64,000 nucleotides of DNA from Catonia carolina (Eukaryota > Arthropoda > Insecta > Hemiptera > Achilidae), in assembly GCA_035578175.1 (NCBI GenBank), contig JAQMRL010000003.1:100051969-100115968 (forward strand), read 5' to 3'. The notes beneath the pieces were generated by a model, which did no database searches, was not told where the DNA came from, and saw only the letters and a program-made list of their open reading frames with translations. This document shows, piece after piece, positions 11,660-22,043 of the stretch; position 1 is the stretch's first letter, and every line of letters starts with the position of its first letter. The position numbers and the translations under genes were made by a program.

Positions 11660-11760
11660 TATTGGATAAGTACTATTCTCCATAAGTACTATAAGTACTA
11701 TAGTACCATAAGTACTATACTATATAAGTATACTATATTCTCTTATACATTCATTAATCA
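11660..11760. repeat. Simple repeat of TAAGTACTA type
   Basis: Short imperfect tandem copies of AAGTACTATA and close variants, such as CATAAGTACTATAAGTACTA. Probably slippage-generated. Confidence 0.6.
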
Positions 11761-11984
11761 ATGAATTTATTAATAAAGTATAATAATAAATGGTAATTTT
11801 GCTATTAAAAAGATATTCAACAGAATTAAAAGCTGCACCATCTTTTGGTTACACATTGATATATTCATTACTACAATAGCTTCAAAAATAGTTATTTTAG
11901 GAAAAATATTCATACTCATAAAATCAAATCCGTAGCGTACTGTAGCCGAGACTAGTCTACTGTGGTAGTCTACTGTAGTCTACT

Positions 11985-12765
11985 TTAGCCGAGAAAAAGA
12001 TAGAACTAGAGGATATCTTAAATGGAATGGATGGGATCATGGAAAAGGATTATTACTTCATGAAAATTAATAAGAACAAAACTACAGTGTTGTACAGCAG
12101 GAAGAGTAGTTTAGAGGAGATAGGGAGTTTAAAAGTAGGCAACGAAAACTTACAGGAAGTTCGAGAATTCTGCTATCTAGGGAGTAAAATAACAAAGGAT
12201 GGTAGAAGTACAAGTGATTTCCAAAATAGGATTACTCAAGCTAGAAAATGAAAAGGATTACTCAAGCTTTTGAAATTAAAAACAGCTTACTGATTATAAA
12301 CATGATTTACAGATTAGGAAAAATTTCTTAAAAAACTATGTTTGGCTTGTAGCATTATACGGGAGTAAAATGTGGTTGATAGAGGTTGTAGAAAGGAAGA
12401 GGTAGAAACTTTTTAAATATGGTGTGATAGGAAAATGTTAAAGATTGCGTGGGAGGATAAAATAAGTAATTTAAAGGTTCTTAGATGAGCTCATGAAAGA
12501 AGTATGTGTAAACGGCTTATCAGAAGAAGGGATAGACTAGTGGGGCATATCTTAAGACATCCAGGTATTGGTTTACCAATAATGGGGGGTAATATTAAGG
12601 AAGTGAGTTGTTGGGGAGGCAAATGTTAAAATATTTAAAGAAGATTACAAAAGATTTAGGGTGTTACAGGTACGCAGATATGAAACAACTTGCGCAAGGT
12701 AGAAACGGTTGGAGAACTGCATCAAACCAGTCGCGAGACTGACAAAAATGCATTATATATTTTTT
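11985..12765 (+). pseudogene. LINE ORF2, 3' fragment (family L3)
   Basis: A readable frame at 12027-12249 contains DYYFMKINKNKTTVLYS and EFCYLGSKITKDGRS, matching the end of the LINE reverse transcriptase palm and the YLG-type motif E. Further fragments follow in shifted frames: RRRDRLVGHILRHPG and a tail resembling GCYRYADMKQLAQGRNGW. The same tail closes the LINE at 55.8-56.0 kb, so the two copies belong to one family. Stops and frameshifts show it is dead. The 5' part is missing. Confidence 0.7.
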
Positions 12766-12976
12766 ATTTATTACATTGTCTTCTTTATGACCCATCTAAC
12801 TTTCTGAAACTTGCTGCCGATAACTGCCCCTACTGAAACGCATCAGTAGAAGCAGTTATGAACTGACGCCCCGCCCGTCATTAACTGCGCCTGCAGACAG
12901 TCCCAGAACCTGCCTGCCGCGGGGAATGTAGCCAGCAGTGCCTCCCCGCTACTATAAAGTGGACTCGATAGAGGGG

Positions 12977-12984
12977 TATTTAAG
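12977..12984 (+). promoter_or_regulatory. TATA-like box of the GC-rich LTR
   Basis: TATTTAAG sits in a stretch of about 30 bases that is identical in the other copy of this LTR (minus strand, 57143-57150). It is the only TATA-like sequence in this GC-rich segment. A start of transcription about 30 nt downstream (near 13007) is inferred. Confidence 0.5.
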
Positions 12985-13406
12985 CAGCCACACTGAACCG
13001 CGAGTCGCACTCGACCTTCAGCTTCCAAGCAAGAAAGAAGAGCCTACTACTACAAGAACTACCAAAAAAGAAGAAGAGCCCAGCTGAGACTGGTCGCATC
13101 ATCCCTGGTCAACACTACTGGTGGCGGACGCACATTCCCGCAACAGTCAGCCGAAGGAAGTTGGTGCGTTCCTGATGGCACTACAGTAAAGACAGTTCAG
13201 CGTGGAAACGGAACCACCTCGGCCGCGCTATTGGGCAACGGCCTACGCCGACCCGACACTGCGAGACTCTGGGGCCACCACTTTCACGCTACAGTGAGGA
13301 CTCAACTGCCGCTGAGGGAGAGCTAGACCTGAACCCGGTAGCTGAGCTGTCACTCTCCGAGAACCGCTCTCAACACGGCGGCTCACCTCTTCCGACCACC
13401 AAAAAT

Positions 13407-13505
13407 GGCCCTTTTCAGGGTCACCACAAAAATCCAAACGGTCCTTCTCAGGACCTCTAACCACTTAAACGGCTCTTTTCAGGGCCACCAAAATCGCAAG
13501 CAAGG
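13407..13505 (+). promoter_or_regulatory. Triple histone-mRNA-like stem-loop plus downstream element
   Basis: Three 16-nt hairpins occur at 13407-13422 (GGCCCTTTTCAGGGTC), 13440-13455 (GGTCCTTCTCAGGACC) and 13471-13486 (GGCTCTTTTCAGGGCC). Each has a 6-bp stem and a 4-nt pyrimidine loop and is preceded by AAAT or AAAC. The first and third are followed by ACCA. Ten bases after the third stem comes CAAGCAAGG (13497-13505), one change from the CAAGAAAGG of the other copy. This layout is that of metazoan replication-dependent histone pre-mRNAs: a stem-loop bound by SLBP, then a purine-rich element pairing with U7 snRNA. The role as transcript 3' end is inferred. Confidence 0.7.
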
Positions 13506-13541
13506 TTTCGTCACGTCATCGGCCCCGGTCGGCGACAGAAC

Positions 13542-14330
13542 TATAAAAAAAATAAGTCATTTACACTGCAATGTCATTTACAACCGATGGGGATAAGTTT
13601 AAAGAAGTAATATTGTCGACAACAAAAAATTAAAATAGTTTCACATAAAAAAATCATTTGTAGTACAAATTTTATGTGTTTCTCATCCCACTTTTACGAA
13701 CATACCCTCATTAACGAAGGAATAAATTAAACTCGTTCCAAGAAATCTTCTATTGTATAATTAAATATGGGAGTAATTACGTAATACTCATACTGTTACT
13801 AAAGATTTAAAAAAATTTAATGTGATCTTTTATCGGCAGATCCAAAATGACTGCTTTAATGTTTTAAAACGTTAAATTTAAATAACTACAATGATCGTAA
13901 TAACTCAAATGTACTAAACCATTAAATGTTCTAAAACGTCATAAAATTTCCTTTAATATGCATTGTTTTGGTTTGTACTGCTTAAAACAACATAATTAGG
14001 TTCATTTTATTAAGATTTAAAATTCTTTAGTACTTAAGTATTTTGAAATAATAAAACTGTTTTATCTTACACAATGCCGTTATTCTTTTGTTTAGGTTAC
14101 AAGAAAATAAAAGAGATGTTTTTACATTGTTTTCTTGTTAAACAATGTTATGCTTTGAGCTTTGGTTACTTTTTTATGACACCCACTTATTTCCTTCCTA
14201 ACCTGTAAGATGAGTAGAGAGCTTACCTTAAAAAAAAAGAAAAACTAGAAATAATTAATTAATAATTTGTAGTATATAAATACATTTAATTACTTCTGCT
14301 AAATACTGTAAGATTTTAAATTTTTTGATT
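13542..14330. other. AT-rich gap without recognisable feature
   Basis: No coding region, SINE head or terminal repeat is seen. Open frames are short and AT-driven. Confidence 0.45.
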
Positions 14331-14334
14331 TTTA

Positions 14335-14652
14335 CAGTCACTTGTTCTATACGTACAGGTAAGGAAAGTTATGTTTTCATATTCATGTTTTGAAATCAAG
14401 CTTTCACGGTAAATATATATTTGTAGGTATCCTGAAGCCAAAAAAACATGTTTGCACCAATTTGTCTGTGTGAACAATATGACTCAAGTACGGAAATTCG
14501 CACAAAGTTTAAACTTTAAACCGTTAGTTAGGAACCGTGAGTGAACATGATCAAACATTTTCATAAAAATCGGTCTGCCGGAAGTAGTTGATAATTCGTG
14601 AAAATGTTTCTTGTTTTATCTACTTTTTCTTTCTCTTGCCCTATATGATAAC
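14335..14652 (-). repeat. Diverged family A fragment
   Basis: On the minus strand the order of blocks follows family A: CTTTCTCTTG-like end, CAACTACTTCCGGCAGACCG, a tract around the usual microsatellite position, and CATGTTTTTTTGGCTTCAGG. Identity is clearly lower than between the 26.7, 37.1 and 47.0 kb copies, so this is an older relative or sister family. No CA expansion is present. Confidence 0.55.
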
Positions 14653-14656
14653 TTAA

Positions 14657-14804
14657 ATTTTGAAAAATTGACTAAGCCATGAGAGGAGTGGGCGCTACTA
14701 TCAGGTAGACAGGTAAACAGTCCGACAGGATGTCATGTACACAACCTGGCAACATGGACAGTAGCGCCGCCTACCCCTATACGGCCCAGACTATTTTTCA
14801 AAAT
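14657..14804. mobile_element. TTAA-flanked MITE (148 bp)
   Basis: Both ends begin ATTTTGAAAAAT and stay similar for about 45 bp, with a GGCGCTACTRT-type segment near each inner end of the arms, so the unit folds into a hairpin. TTAA lies exactly at each border (14653-14656 and 14805-14808). It has no coding capacity and its sequence is unrelated to the other TTAA elements of the window. Confidence 0.75.
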
Positions 14805-14808
14805 TTAA

Positions 14809-15639
14809 AAAATTCTACCACGACATTGGCCAATCAATATTTCATATTATTAATACATTTTGTACTAATTGTTCTACGCTGAATAAAATTAAAGTTTGCT
14901 CGTGCCGAACGATTGAGCGGTTACCGAGATAGCAAGGGTTCAGAATATTGTTAATAAATAAAAATTAAAGTATCATACGAATTTGAAATTTCGTGTACGC
15001 TGTTAGAATATAATTTGCTATGTTGTATTTCAAACTTTTCAGTCAAATAATTTCGCGTTATACGCCACTAAATGCATGAAATTCATTGCGGTAGAAAAAT
15101 TCGGGGTATTTGACTTTCAACTTTGATATGGCAACTTTCAAACAATATTAAAATATAAGGATATTATAAGTCAACGCAAAATGAAATGAGCTAATGTTCG
15201 TGTAAAGTATGTTGAAATGTGACTCAACGTTTTGGAGCTACAAGGGTTCGAACTCGGGTGTATACAATTATGAAACCGATAGTAAGTCCAAAAATCCCTT
15301 TCATGACACTCAAGGCTGGTGGCAATTTTTTCTAAAGTAATTGAAAGAGATTAAGCCCACTTAGATTTCGTAAAAAAGAAAAAGGCTTACCTTTGACCTA
15401 TGGCAAAAACCAATAGTGATTTCTGTATCTACTATTTAAGAGGAATCTAATGACACTATTTTTCCAAATTCATTTGTTATTAACTTCCGGTTTTGGGGCG
15501 CTTCCTATCAAAACCAGAACTTCAAACCTATTCCAGCCCTACTAACTTTTTGTGTGGATTACGAATCCGAAAACTGTTATTGCTATTTCTAGTAGTTAAT
15601 GACATCTGGTTGTGACAGACGGACGTGGGAAAGTTATAA
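14809..15639. other. Unassigned AT-rich gap
   Basis: I see no gene. The phrase AGGGTTCGAACTCGGG at about 15241 resembles a tRNA box B, but no box-A-like partner is found upstream. The segment could contain diverged family A or other repeat DNA. Confidence 0.4.
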
Positions 15640-15768
15640 ATGAAAATTTTAAAAATTTCCACCAACAAAGGTTGATTTTCATTTAGCGTCATCCAATCAT
15701 GATTAAAATTACGTTATGTTTTCCATTATTTACTTTGACAAGAGTAAGACGTGTGGGTGTTTACGCCA
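15640..15768 (-). repeat. Family A terminal fragment, diverged
   Basis: AAAGGTTGATTTTCATTTAG, ATGATTAAAATTACGTTATG, and TTTGACAAGAGTAAGACGTG follow the order of the outer end of family A on the minus strand (compare 23640-23810). Only the outer ~130 bp is recognisable. Confidence 0.6.
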
Positions 15769-16397
15769 AATATTTATTTAACAAAACGGAAAATTAATAT
15801 TATCCAGTCACTCTATACGCTAATTTATTACATTTTAACGCAATTTATGGCCGAAGAATAAATTATAATTCATGATAATTTGTAATCCATCTGACGCTAC
15901 AATTTTATTAACATTTTATTAAATGACGCAATATCCTAAATTAAATTCAATACCTAATTATAAACTAATTTTATTAATTTTGAGTATTGGATTAACAATT
16001 TAATTTAAAAGGCGGATAACCATATACTGTAGTAATATTTAATTATTAAACCATGGAATGTATTTAATATTATGTATTTGTATTTCAAAACCGAGAGAAG
16101 AGAGTTATCGATTTACGGTTGTAGTTATTTCACTAACCTAGGACCGGCAAACCATGTTGGATAGGTTAATATCCCACCTCGTTCGTAAATTTATTAGTAG
16201 CTATATTTGTATGTAATAATACATAAAATAGTGTACGTATATGTGTCACTTAGTCTATAATGTTAAGATATTCTTACGTAAAAATACGTTTTTTAATAAA
16301 ATTATAATTTTTTCACTTTATTTGTTTTAATTTACAACGATGCGGTTTTGCATAACATAAGCATACAATATAAATATTTTAAATATAACATTAGATG
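15769..16397. other. AT-rich gap
   Basis: No recognisable feature. Composition is strongly AT with short open frames only. Confidence 0.45.
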
Positions 16398-16401
16398 TTA
16401 A

Positions 16402-16696
16402 AGGCCTATTCCCATGACGCCAGTTTACTAGCTGCTAGTACTAGTAGCTTATTAGTACCTAGAAAAAACGTTTAAACCGAGATATAAACTAGCGCTAGTC
16501 AATTACGTGACCCTTTTCTCCCCTACTAGCGTTAGTTAGCAACGTTCAAACCCAGCTAGTTTACTAAACAGCTAGTAAAATCAAACATGTTCAAAGTCAC
16601 TAGCGCGCTAGTGAATACTAACGCTTTAACTAAAATAGCTGCTAGTTGATAGTTCCCACGACGCTAGTTTACTAGCTGCTAGTAGACTAGCGGCCT
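16402..16696. mobile_element. CTAG-rich TTAA-flanked MITE (295 bp)
   Basis: The unit begins AGGCCTATTCCCATGACGC and ends GACTAGCGGCCT, flanked on each side by TTAA (16398-16401 and 16697-16700). Near both ends, in the same orientation, it carries CCCAYGACGCYAGTTTACTA followed by GCTGCTAGTA. I count 16 CTAG tetramers in 295 bp. The left end matches the start of the transposon at 63.15 kb (AAGGCCTATTCACATGA), so it may be a non-autonomous relative of that element. TTAA or an inner TA could be the real target duplication. Confidence 0.65.
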
Positions 16697-16759
16697 TTAA
16701 GGAGAACACCACTCATAAGTAGAAATCCCGCAGGTAATTACTAAATTTACCCTTTTCAT

Positions 16760-17024
16760 AATTGAAGGGGTCGGGAGAAGACAGTGCTAACCCACATCAA
16801 CATCATTTTACGCAATGTCATTTTAAAAGTTTACTGAAATCTACAAATCATGTTTTTGAATTTTTGTTAAACATATGTTATTTTTTGTTAATCTAGGTTC
16901 TTAAGATTGTAAATATAGCATCCTATTTAAAACGTGCTGAACATTTTAGTTTTACGGGATATTTAAGAAAAATCATGCTGAAAATTTTGTGGGTTAGCAC
17001 TTTCTTTTGCCGACCCCTTCAATT
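16760..17024. mobile_element. Inverted-terminal-repeat element (about 265 bp)
   Basis: AATTGAAGGGGTCGG near the left end and CCGACCCCTTCAATT at the right end are perfect inverses. The arms continue with AGTGCTAACCCACA and its inverse TGTGGGTTAGCACT. No open frame of note lies inside. A target duplication could not be fixed in the AT-rich flanks. Likely a MITE. Confidence 0.7.
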
Positions 17025-17339
17025 TAATAATTAAGACTATTTAATTAATAATAGTAATGTTAATTACTTTTTATGTTTTTATTTAGTAACTTTTTTTATT
17101 AAGGGAAGAATCTACCCAAAAAAATATTTTTCTCTAGGTTTAGAGTAGGAAGCTGAAATTTAACCAGTGCTTTTATCACAAAATAAATAATCTATTTCTA
17201 AATTTTCAACTAGTTATTTTAACCACAACCCCTAAAATAAGAGTTAGAGTAAAAAGATTAGTGCTTAACAAGAAAAATTGTAACTCAGTTCTTTTTAAAG
17301 ATGAAAACCTAAATAATAATATATGAAAATATATATCCA
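17025..17339. other. AT-rich spacer
   Basis: No feature seen before the truncated 5' end of the RTE element. The 92-aa minus-strand frame that overlaps it runs antisense to the reverse transcriptase. Confidence 0.4.
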
Positions 17340-18470
17340 AAGTAATATCCAAAGTAAAATTCATGGGGAAACTTTCAAGGCCGTTTGAGATAAAGACTGG
17401 CGTCAGACAAGGTGATGGTTTGTCTCCGTTGTTGTTCAACATAGTTCTGGATAGAGTGATGGAAGAGTGGGAGAGGACACTCAAAGAAGGAAACCTCTGG
17501 AAGCCAATCTCGCTTGGGACTAAGAAAAATAATCTGCAAATACCTTACTTGGCTTTTGCAGATGATCTTGGAATAATGGCAGACTCGGGCGAAGTTGCAA
17601 TAAAGCAGATTGAGACTCTGAAAGAATGTGCAGAAAAAGTTGGTTTACAGGTGTCCTTTGAAAAAACAGTGTTCACAACTACAAACCTAGAAGTTACCAG
17701 ACTACAAACCAAATATGAAACAATCAACAGGGTGTCTTTTTTTAAATATTTAGGAGAAGTTATTTCGGAGAAATTTTCACAGCAGGAGAGAATAAAGAAA
17801 GCTCGTAAAGGCCTAGGGCTGGTGCAATTTATTTATAATAAAAAATGCTTGTCTCTTCACACAAAAATTAGACACTACAACACAGTGATCAAGCCATCAA
17901 TGCTTTATGCCAGTGAGACCCTGAACCTTAACAGGAAAGCCGATTTAGAAAATTTGAAAAAGGAGGAAAGGAAAATAATAAGGAAAATTCTCGGTCCAAG
18001 ATTAACTGAAAACGGTTATAGATTGCAAAAAAATAACACAGTTGAGCAACATTCAAATATTGTAACAGACATGAGGAAAAGACGTCTTAAATTTTTTGGT
18101 CATATCATGAGGCTTCCTGATCATAGAGTTACAAAAAAGATGGTAAAATATGTAGCTTTGCTTGTCAATGGAGGGGAATGGATTCGTCACGTTAAGAAAG
18201 ATCTAATTCTGGCAAACATTACTGATAATGAAGTTACCAATCGAAATAGTTTTAGAACAAAAATTAATGAATGGGAGATTATTCCAGAGGTTAAAATTCC
18301 AAGAGTTGGAACAAGATGGAGTGAGGAACGAAAAGCTGATTTTTCTCAGAAAATGAAAGGCTGGTGGGCAAACAAGAAAAACACCAAGTCCACTAATCAA
18401 TGATCGTGAATAATGCTCAGCGTCTTCCACTTCGGGAGCTCTACGGCTAATAATAATAATAATATATGAA
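17340..18470 (+). mobile_element. RTE-like LINE, 5'-truncated
   Basis: The element starts inside the reverse transcriptase (residues VISKVKF precede the first methionine) and runs to a short 3' UTR ending in GCTAATAATAATAATAATAT. A very short 3' UTR with a microsatellite-like tail instead of long poly(A) is typical of RTE-clade LINEs. The protein is a diverged relative of the one at 29.6-31.2 kb. No certain target duplication is visible. Confidence 0.75.
17363..18403 (+). CDS. LINE reverse transcriptase, C-terminal part (346 aa, open)
   Basis: This is the ORF2 reverse transcriptase of an RTE-type LINE, which in an intact element makes cDNA at the target site. Visible motifs are TGVRQGDGLSPLLFN (motif B, residues 13-27), the catalytic FADD at 65-68, GLQVSFEKT (motif D) and FFKYLGEVI (motif E). 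A C-terminal domain has YNTVIKPSMLYASETL, KRRLKFFGHIMRL and an ending rich in K and W. The N-terminal endonuclease and motifs 0-A are absent because of 5' truncation, so the product cannot work alone. The frame has no internal stop, which suggests a fairly recent copy. The methionine start is only the first in frame. Confidence 0.85.
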   Translation: MGKLSRPFEIKTGVRQGDGLSPLLFNIVLDRVMEEWERTLKEGNLWKPISLGTKKNNLQIPYLAFADDLGIMADSGEVAIKQIETLKECAEKVGLQVSFEKTVFTTTNLEVTRLQTKYETINRVSFFKYLGEVISEKFSQQERIKKARKGLGLVQFIYNKKCLSLHTKIRHYNTVIKPSMLYASETLNLNRKADLENLKKEERKIIRKILGPRLTENGYRLQKNNTVEQHSNIVTDMRKRRLKFFGHIMRLPDHRVTKKMVKYVALLVNGGEWIRHVKKDLILANITDNEVTNRNSFRTKINEWEIIPEVKIPRVGTRWSEERKADFSQKMKGWWANKKNTKSTNQ

Positions 18471-19440
18471 AAAAAGAAAAATAAAGACCTAAGGCTGTGT
18501 GTATATGCTAAAAATTAAACTAAATACAATGTTTGTAATTAATTTTTAACTTTTATAATGTAAAATTCATCCCCATTTAAATATTAATCCTTCCCAACAA
18601 TTATATTTACAAACGGATTTTAATATGAATACACACAGCCCTATAATATGAGTGCCCCATAATATGAATAGACACATAATTTATGAACAATTAAAAAAAA
18701 TCATGCAATTATCTAATCTACAACAAAAGTTGTGATTTTTCTAGTGTAACGGAAGCTGAAAAATTGAAATTTTTGGAAAACAGAGAAAGAAAGTACAAGA
18801 TAAGTAGTTAATTGTTAGTTACATTACATGTTATTTTACTTACATATCTATGTTACATTTATGTTTTTCAACGCAAAACTAAAACAATTACACCATTGAA
18901 AAGAGAACATTTCAGTGAACAAAAATTGACAAACATTTTTTTTTTTTTTATAAATCTTGGGTAGATTTCCCTCTTAAGTTTAATTAAACTTTTCTTTTTC
19001 AATATGTAATTTGGACTATATAAAATTAAGTTAACCCAAATCTCTGTTCCACCTCCTGCTGAGCCGATGCGACGATACGAATTCAAAAGTGGAGAACTGA
19101 TCGCGAATCAATGGGTTTTGAGTTGTTATATAATTTTAATTTAAAGCGTTGATACATTTCATACATGGTGTCATTAAAAAATGGAATTATTCGGTCCAAG
19201 TGAAGTGTGTGATTTGACACAAATAAAAAATGGAGCGTTAACTAAGTGTACGAAGCAATTTTTATTGAAACCGTTGAAGTTTGACTGATGATTTTAATGA
19301 ACCATATATCTAGCAACCGTACGTTTATTAAAATGTCAAATTTTTTAGCAGTAAATTGTAAAAAGGTAGAAAAAGAAGTAGGATTACAAACTGTTTAATC
19401 TAATAAGACAAATATTTGACTAAAATAATAAAAAAAGAGC
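18471..19440. other. AT-rich gap
   Basis: No recognisable gene or repeat. Short phrases such as CACACAGCCCTATAATATGA are not assigned. Confidence 0.45.
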
Positions 19441-19444
19441 TAGC

Positions 19445-20520
19445 GTCAAACACTCATGCGACTTTATCTTACCAATGTAAATGATGAAAAATATAACTTA
19501 CCTATATTTTAATCATTAGTAAAAAATGTCAAGTGAAAGACATTACCTAATTTTAATCATGAGTGAATAGCGAAATATGAAAATCAACCTCCGTAGAACT
19601 TAAAAAGTACGGAAAATCAATTGCTGTTAAACTAGACTCTAGAGAAAAGTCCTTAAATAAAAGTTCGAGAGCTTTTTATTTTCTATAACTTTAATTTTTG
19701 TATACTTTGACTTCGTTTAATGAATACTAAGGCCTTGTGTTTAGGCTAACAGTCGAAAGGCTGCTTTAAACCTAGAAATAGACGTTTTACTAAGTAAAAA
19801 CGAGGAGTGAGGTGGTTTACTATTGTCTTTCTCACTGACTTGAAAGAGTATGCTTATCAGCATGCCAGGCTCTCCGAAAAGCACCCACTTTCCACCTTGC
19901 AAATGACACCTTCACTTCATTCACCCCAGGGTCTGGCTGTAAAGTGAAATTCATTACTCTCAGAGGAGATAACTCTGACTAGTGTCTTTTACACCTCTAT
20001 CTCTTCTGTTCTTAAATAGTTCAGTCTAATTTGTTAAGTTATTTGTTAAGTTAATTTGTTAGGTCTAAAACAGTTCAGTATAATTGGCTGACCACGTGAT
20101 AAGAAACAGAACTATTTTTTGTAGCCTTGGAACCAACAGATCGAGTGCAATTAATTTAACACTCCACCTGTCTGTTACGGGCACACTAAGGCCTTCATGT
20201 TTACAAATCCTATTTTTTCACTGATATTGATGAGCAAAATACAGAAAATCGATAATTGACGCTAATCTAATCATTAAAGAAAAATATGTTTGTTTTACGT
20301 TGTTTCTATGTTTTTTAAATAAAAGTTTTCATGTTTTAAATACACTTTTGCCACTTATTAAAAACTTTTTTACCACGATAGCACAGCCCAACGTCAATAT
20401 CTCAATGTGTTGTAAAGATTTTTTTCTTTTTGTTGTATTCACGTTTTTAAATGTAACATTGGAGTTATTAGCAACCATTAGTTAGTTTTAAACCAATATT
20501 TAGGCCTTAACATAGAAAAC
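19445..20520 (+). repeat. Family A copy split by a family B insertion
   Basis: The left part (19445-19736) follows family A from CTTTATCTTACCAATGTAAA through ATACTAAGGCCTT. The right part (20196-20520) resumes it, with AATCGATAATTGACGCTAAT and AAATATGTTTGTTTTACG-type blocks, degraded. The interruption at 19737-20184 is a family B element bounded by a duplicated piece of family A sequence, which proves the order of insertion. Confidence 0.65.
19737..20184 (-). mobile_element. Family B retroposon (448 bp) with 11-bp target duplication
   Basis: The direct repeat ACTAAGGCCTT occurs at 19726-19736 and 20185-20195, immediately bounding the unit. On the minus strand the element begins near GTGCCCGTAACAGACAGGTG, contains CAGGTGGAGTGTTAAATTA and TGAATGAAGTGAAGGTGTCA, and ends near the conserved GGCTGTTGACCTAAACA tail. 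The duplication length and lack of terminal inverted repeats fit a LINE-mobilised, SINE-like retroposon. No tRNA head is recognised. Confidence 0.8.
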
Positions 20521-20621
20521 GTTTTCAATGTTCTTCCTGATCAGAGATTTCTGCCTTGTTAACCGAGCCATTAGGGCTATCATTACTATATTTGTTTGCA
20601 AATTATAACCTTTTACGCTGC

Positions 20622-21030
20622 ATGTGATAAACACGTGGAGTATTAAATTATTTGGACTCAATCGGTTAGTTCCCGGCTACTAAAAAAAACTGTCAGTCAA
20701 AAAAACATGGTCAGCCAATTCAATGACTGTATCATGTAAGAGGTTTAAAATACACTAATCAGAGTAATCTCATCTCAAAGTAATTAATTTCATTATATAG
20801 CCACACCCTGTGGTGAATGAAGTGAAGGTGTCTTTTGCAGGATGAAAAATATGTGCTTATTAGAGGTCCTGGCAAGCTAATAAGCATAATTTTCAATTCA
20901 GTGAGGAAGGTAATGGTGAACCACCTCACTACTCGTATTACTTATTATAGCCTCTAGAGGTAAAAACCAGCCGTTTGGCTGATGACCTAAACAACAATAA
21001 CAACAACAGCAACATACCAACAAAAACAAC
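20622..21030 (+). mobile_element. Family B retroposon
   Basis: It starts near ACACGTGGAGTATTAAATTA, passes through CACCCTGTGGTGAATGAAGT and GTGAGGAAGGTAATGGTGAA, and ends in GATGACCTAAACAACAATAA with an (AAC)n-like tail to about 21030. The AAC-rich tail is the 3' end of the retroposon. Divergence from the 19.7-kb copy is moderate. Confidence 0.75.
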
Positions 21031-22040
21031 CTTTAAAAATATAAAAAGTAAAAATTTGTTTGTGTAATTTTAAACTAGTTAATAATTTGATATGAAATTT
21101 AGTTGCAATCTTGAAACACTCAAAACAGTTAAGTTGTATATTTTGTGATTTCTTTCAAAATATAACATTGTGTTTTGTTTATGCTCGCCCTTATTTTTTA
21201 TGATTGTTTATGTTAGCGATATACTCTATAGGCTACGTAAGAAGCTTTTCCTAGTTATTTTCAAAATTTCAAAAAAGAAAGTGTAAGTATAAAATATAAA
21301 AAAAAAGATACATAGGCCTATACGTAAATAAAAAGAAAATGAATCTTTACTACACATTGTGATATAGACATTTTAAAGTCATATTTTCAGAATAACAATA
21401 TTGATTTAGTAAAATTTTACTAATTAAAAATTTATAACATTTTTAAATAATTTTCAGTATTTTTTTAACATTTATTTGTGCAATTTGACATTGAGGCCGG
21501 TTAAACCTATTTGAATTTGAAAATTTATATGTATAGAAGTTAACATCCCACGAAACTTTTCAGTTTTAAATAGAGTGCCTAGTATTTATATGTTTGATTT
21601 ATTTACAGATAAATGGAATTAAAAAGGATAGTTGTGTTGATTTTACATTAACAAGATTGAATATTTATTTCCAGATTACAAATGTAATTCATTTAAATCT
21701 AGGTTACTTAAAGCACAACTCAAACGTAAGTTTGCGTACAGTCATCCACGTACTGCATCCAGTTCGGAGAGTTTTTATTAATTTATGAAATGTATAAAAG
21801 TATGGTAGCGGTTGTACAACAAAAACATAAGATAATTCTTGTGACTATATTTAGTTTTAATTTTTATTAAATTATATTGCAATAATTTACTAACGTGTGT
21901 TACATTATTGTTTTTTAACTTTATTTCTTAATCTGAAACTATATAATAACAGTATAACCACCAAATATTATGATAAATAAAGAAAAAAAAATCTTTAGAA
22001 ATAAAATTTACATGATTAAAAGTCCATATACCGAAGTTAT
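21031..22040. other. AT-rich gap
   Basis: No gene or repeat recognised. The 64-aa frame at 21594-21788 shows no protein-like features. Confidence 0.45.
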
Positions 22041-22043
22041 GTA

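Larger units (their letters stand above)
12864..13537 (+). mobile_element. GC-rich solo LTR with histone-type 3' processing signals (copy 1)
   Basis: The segment runs from TGACGCCCCGCC to GGTCGGCGACA and is flanked by the 4-bp direct repeat GAAC (12860-12863 and 13538-13541). It is far richer in G+C than its surroundings. It is homologous along its whole length to the minus-strand copy at 56707-57272, sharing CCAGAACCTGCCTGCCGCG, GTATTTAAGCAGCCACACTG and AACGGCCTACGCCGAC. A TATA-like box near 12977 and three stem-loops near the 3' end suggest the usual U3-R-U5 order. I found no AATAAA or ATTAAA. No internal region is attached, so the superfamily is unknown. The 63- to 73-aa open frames across it are probably accidental. 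Confidence 0.7.

Noticed and set aside
13243..13596. Open frames of 73 and 63 aa in the GC-rich LTR
   Set aside because: High G+C reduces stop codons. The frames are not conserved in the second LTR copy, and one runs through the hairpins.
16760..17024. Fifth TTAA-flanked element
   Set aside because: The inverted repeats are clear, but TTAA does not sit at the borders, so the target duplication remains unknown.
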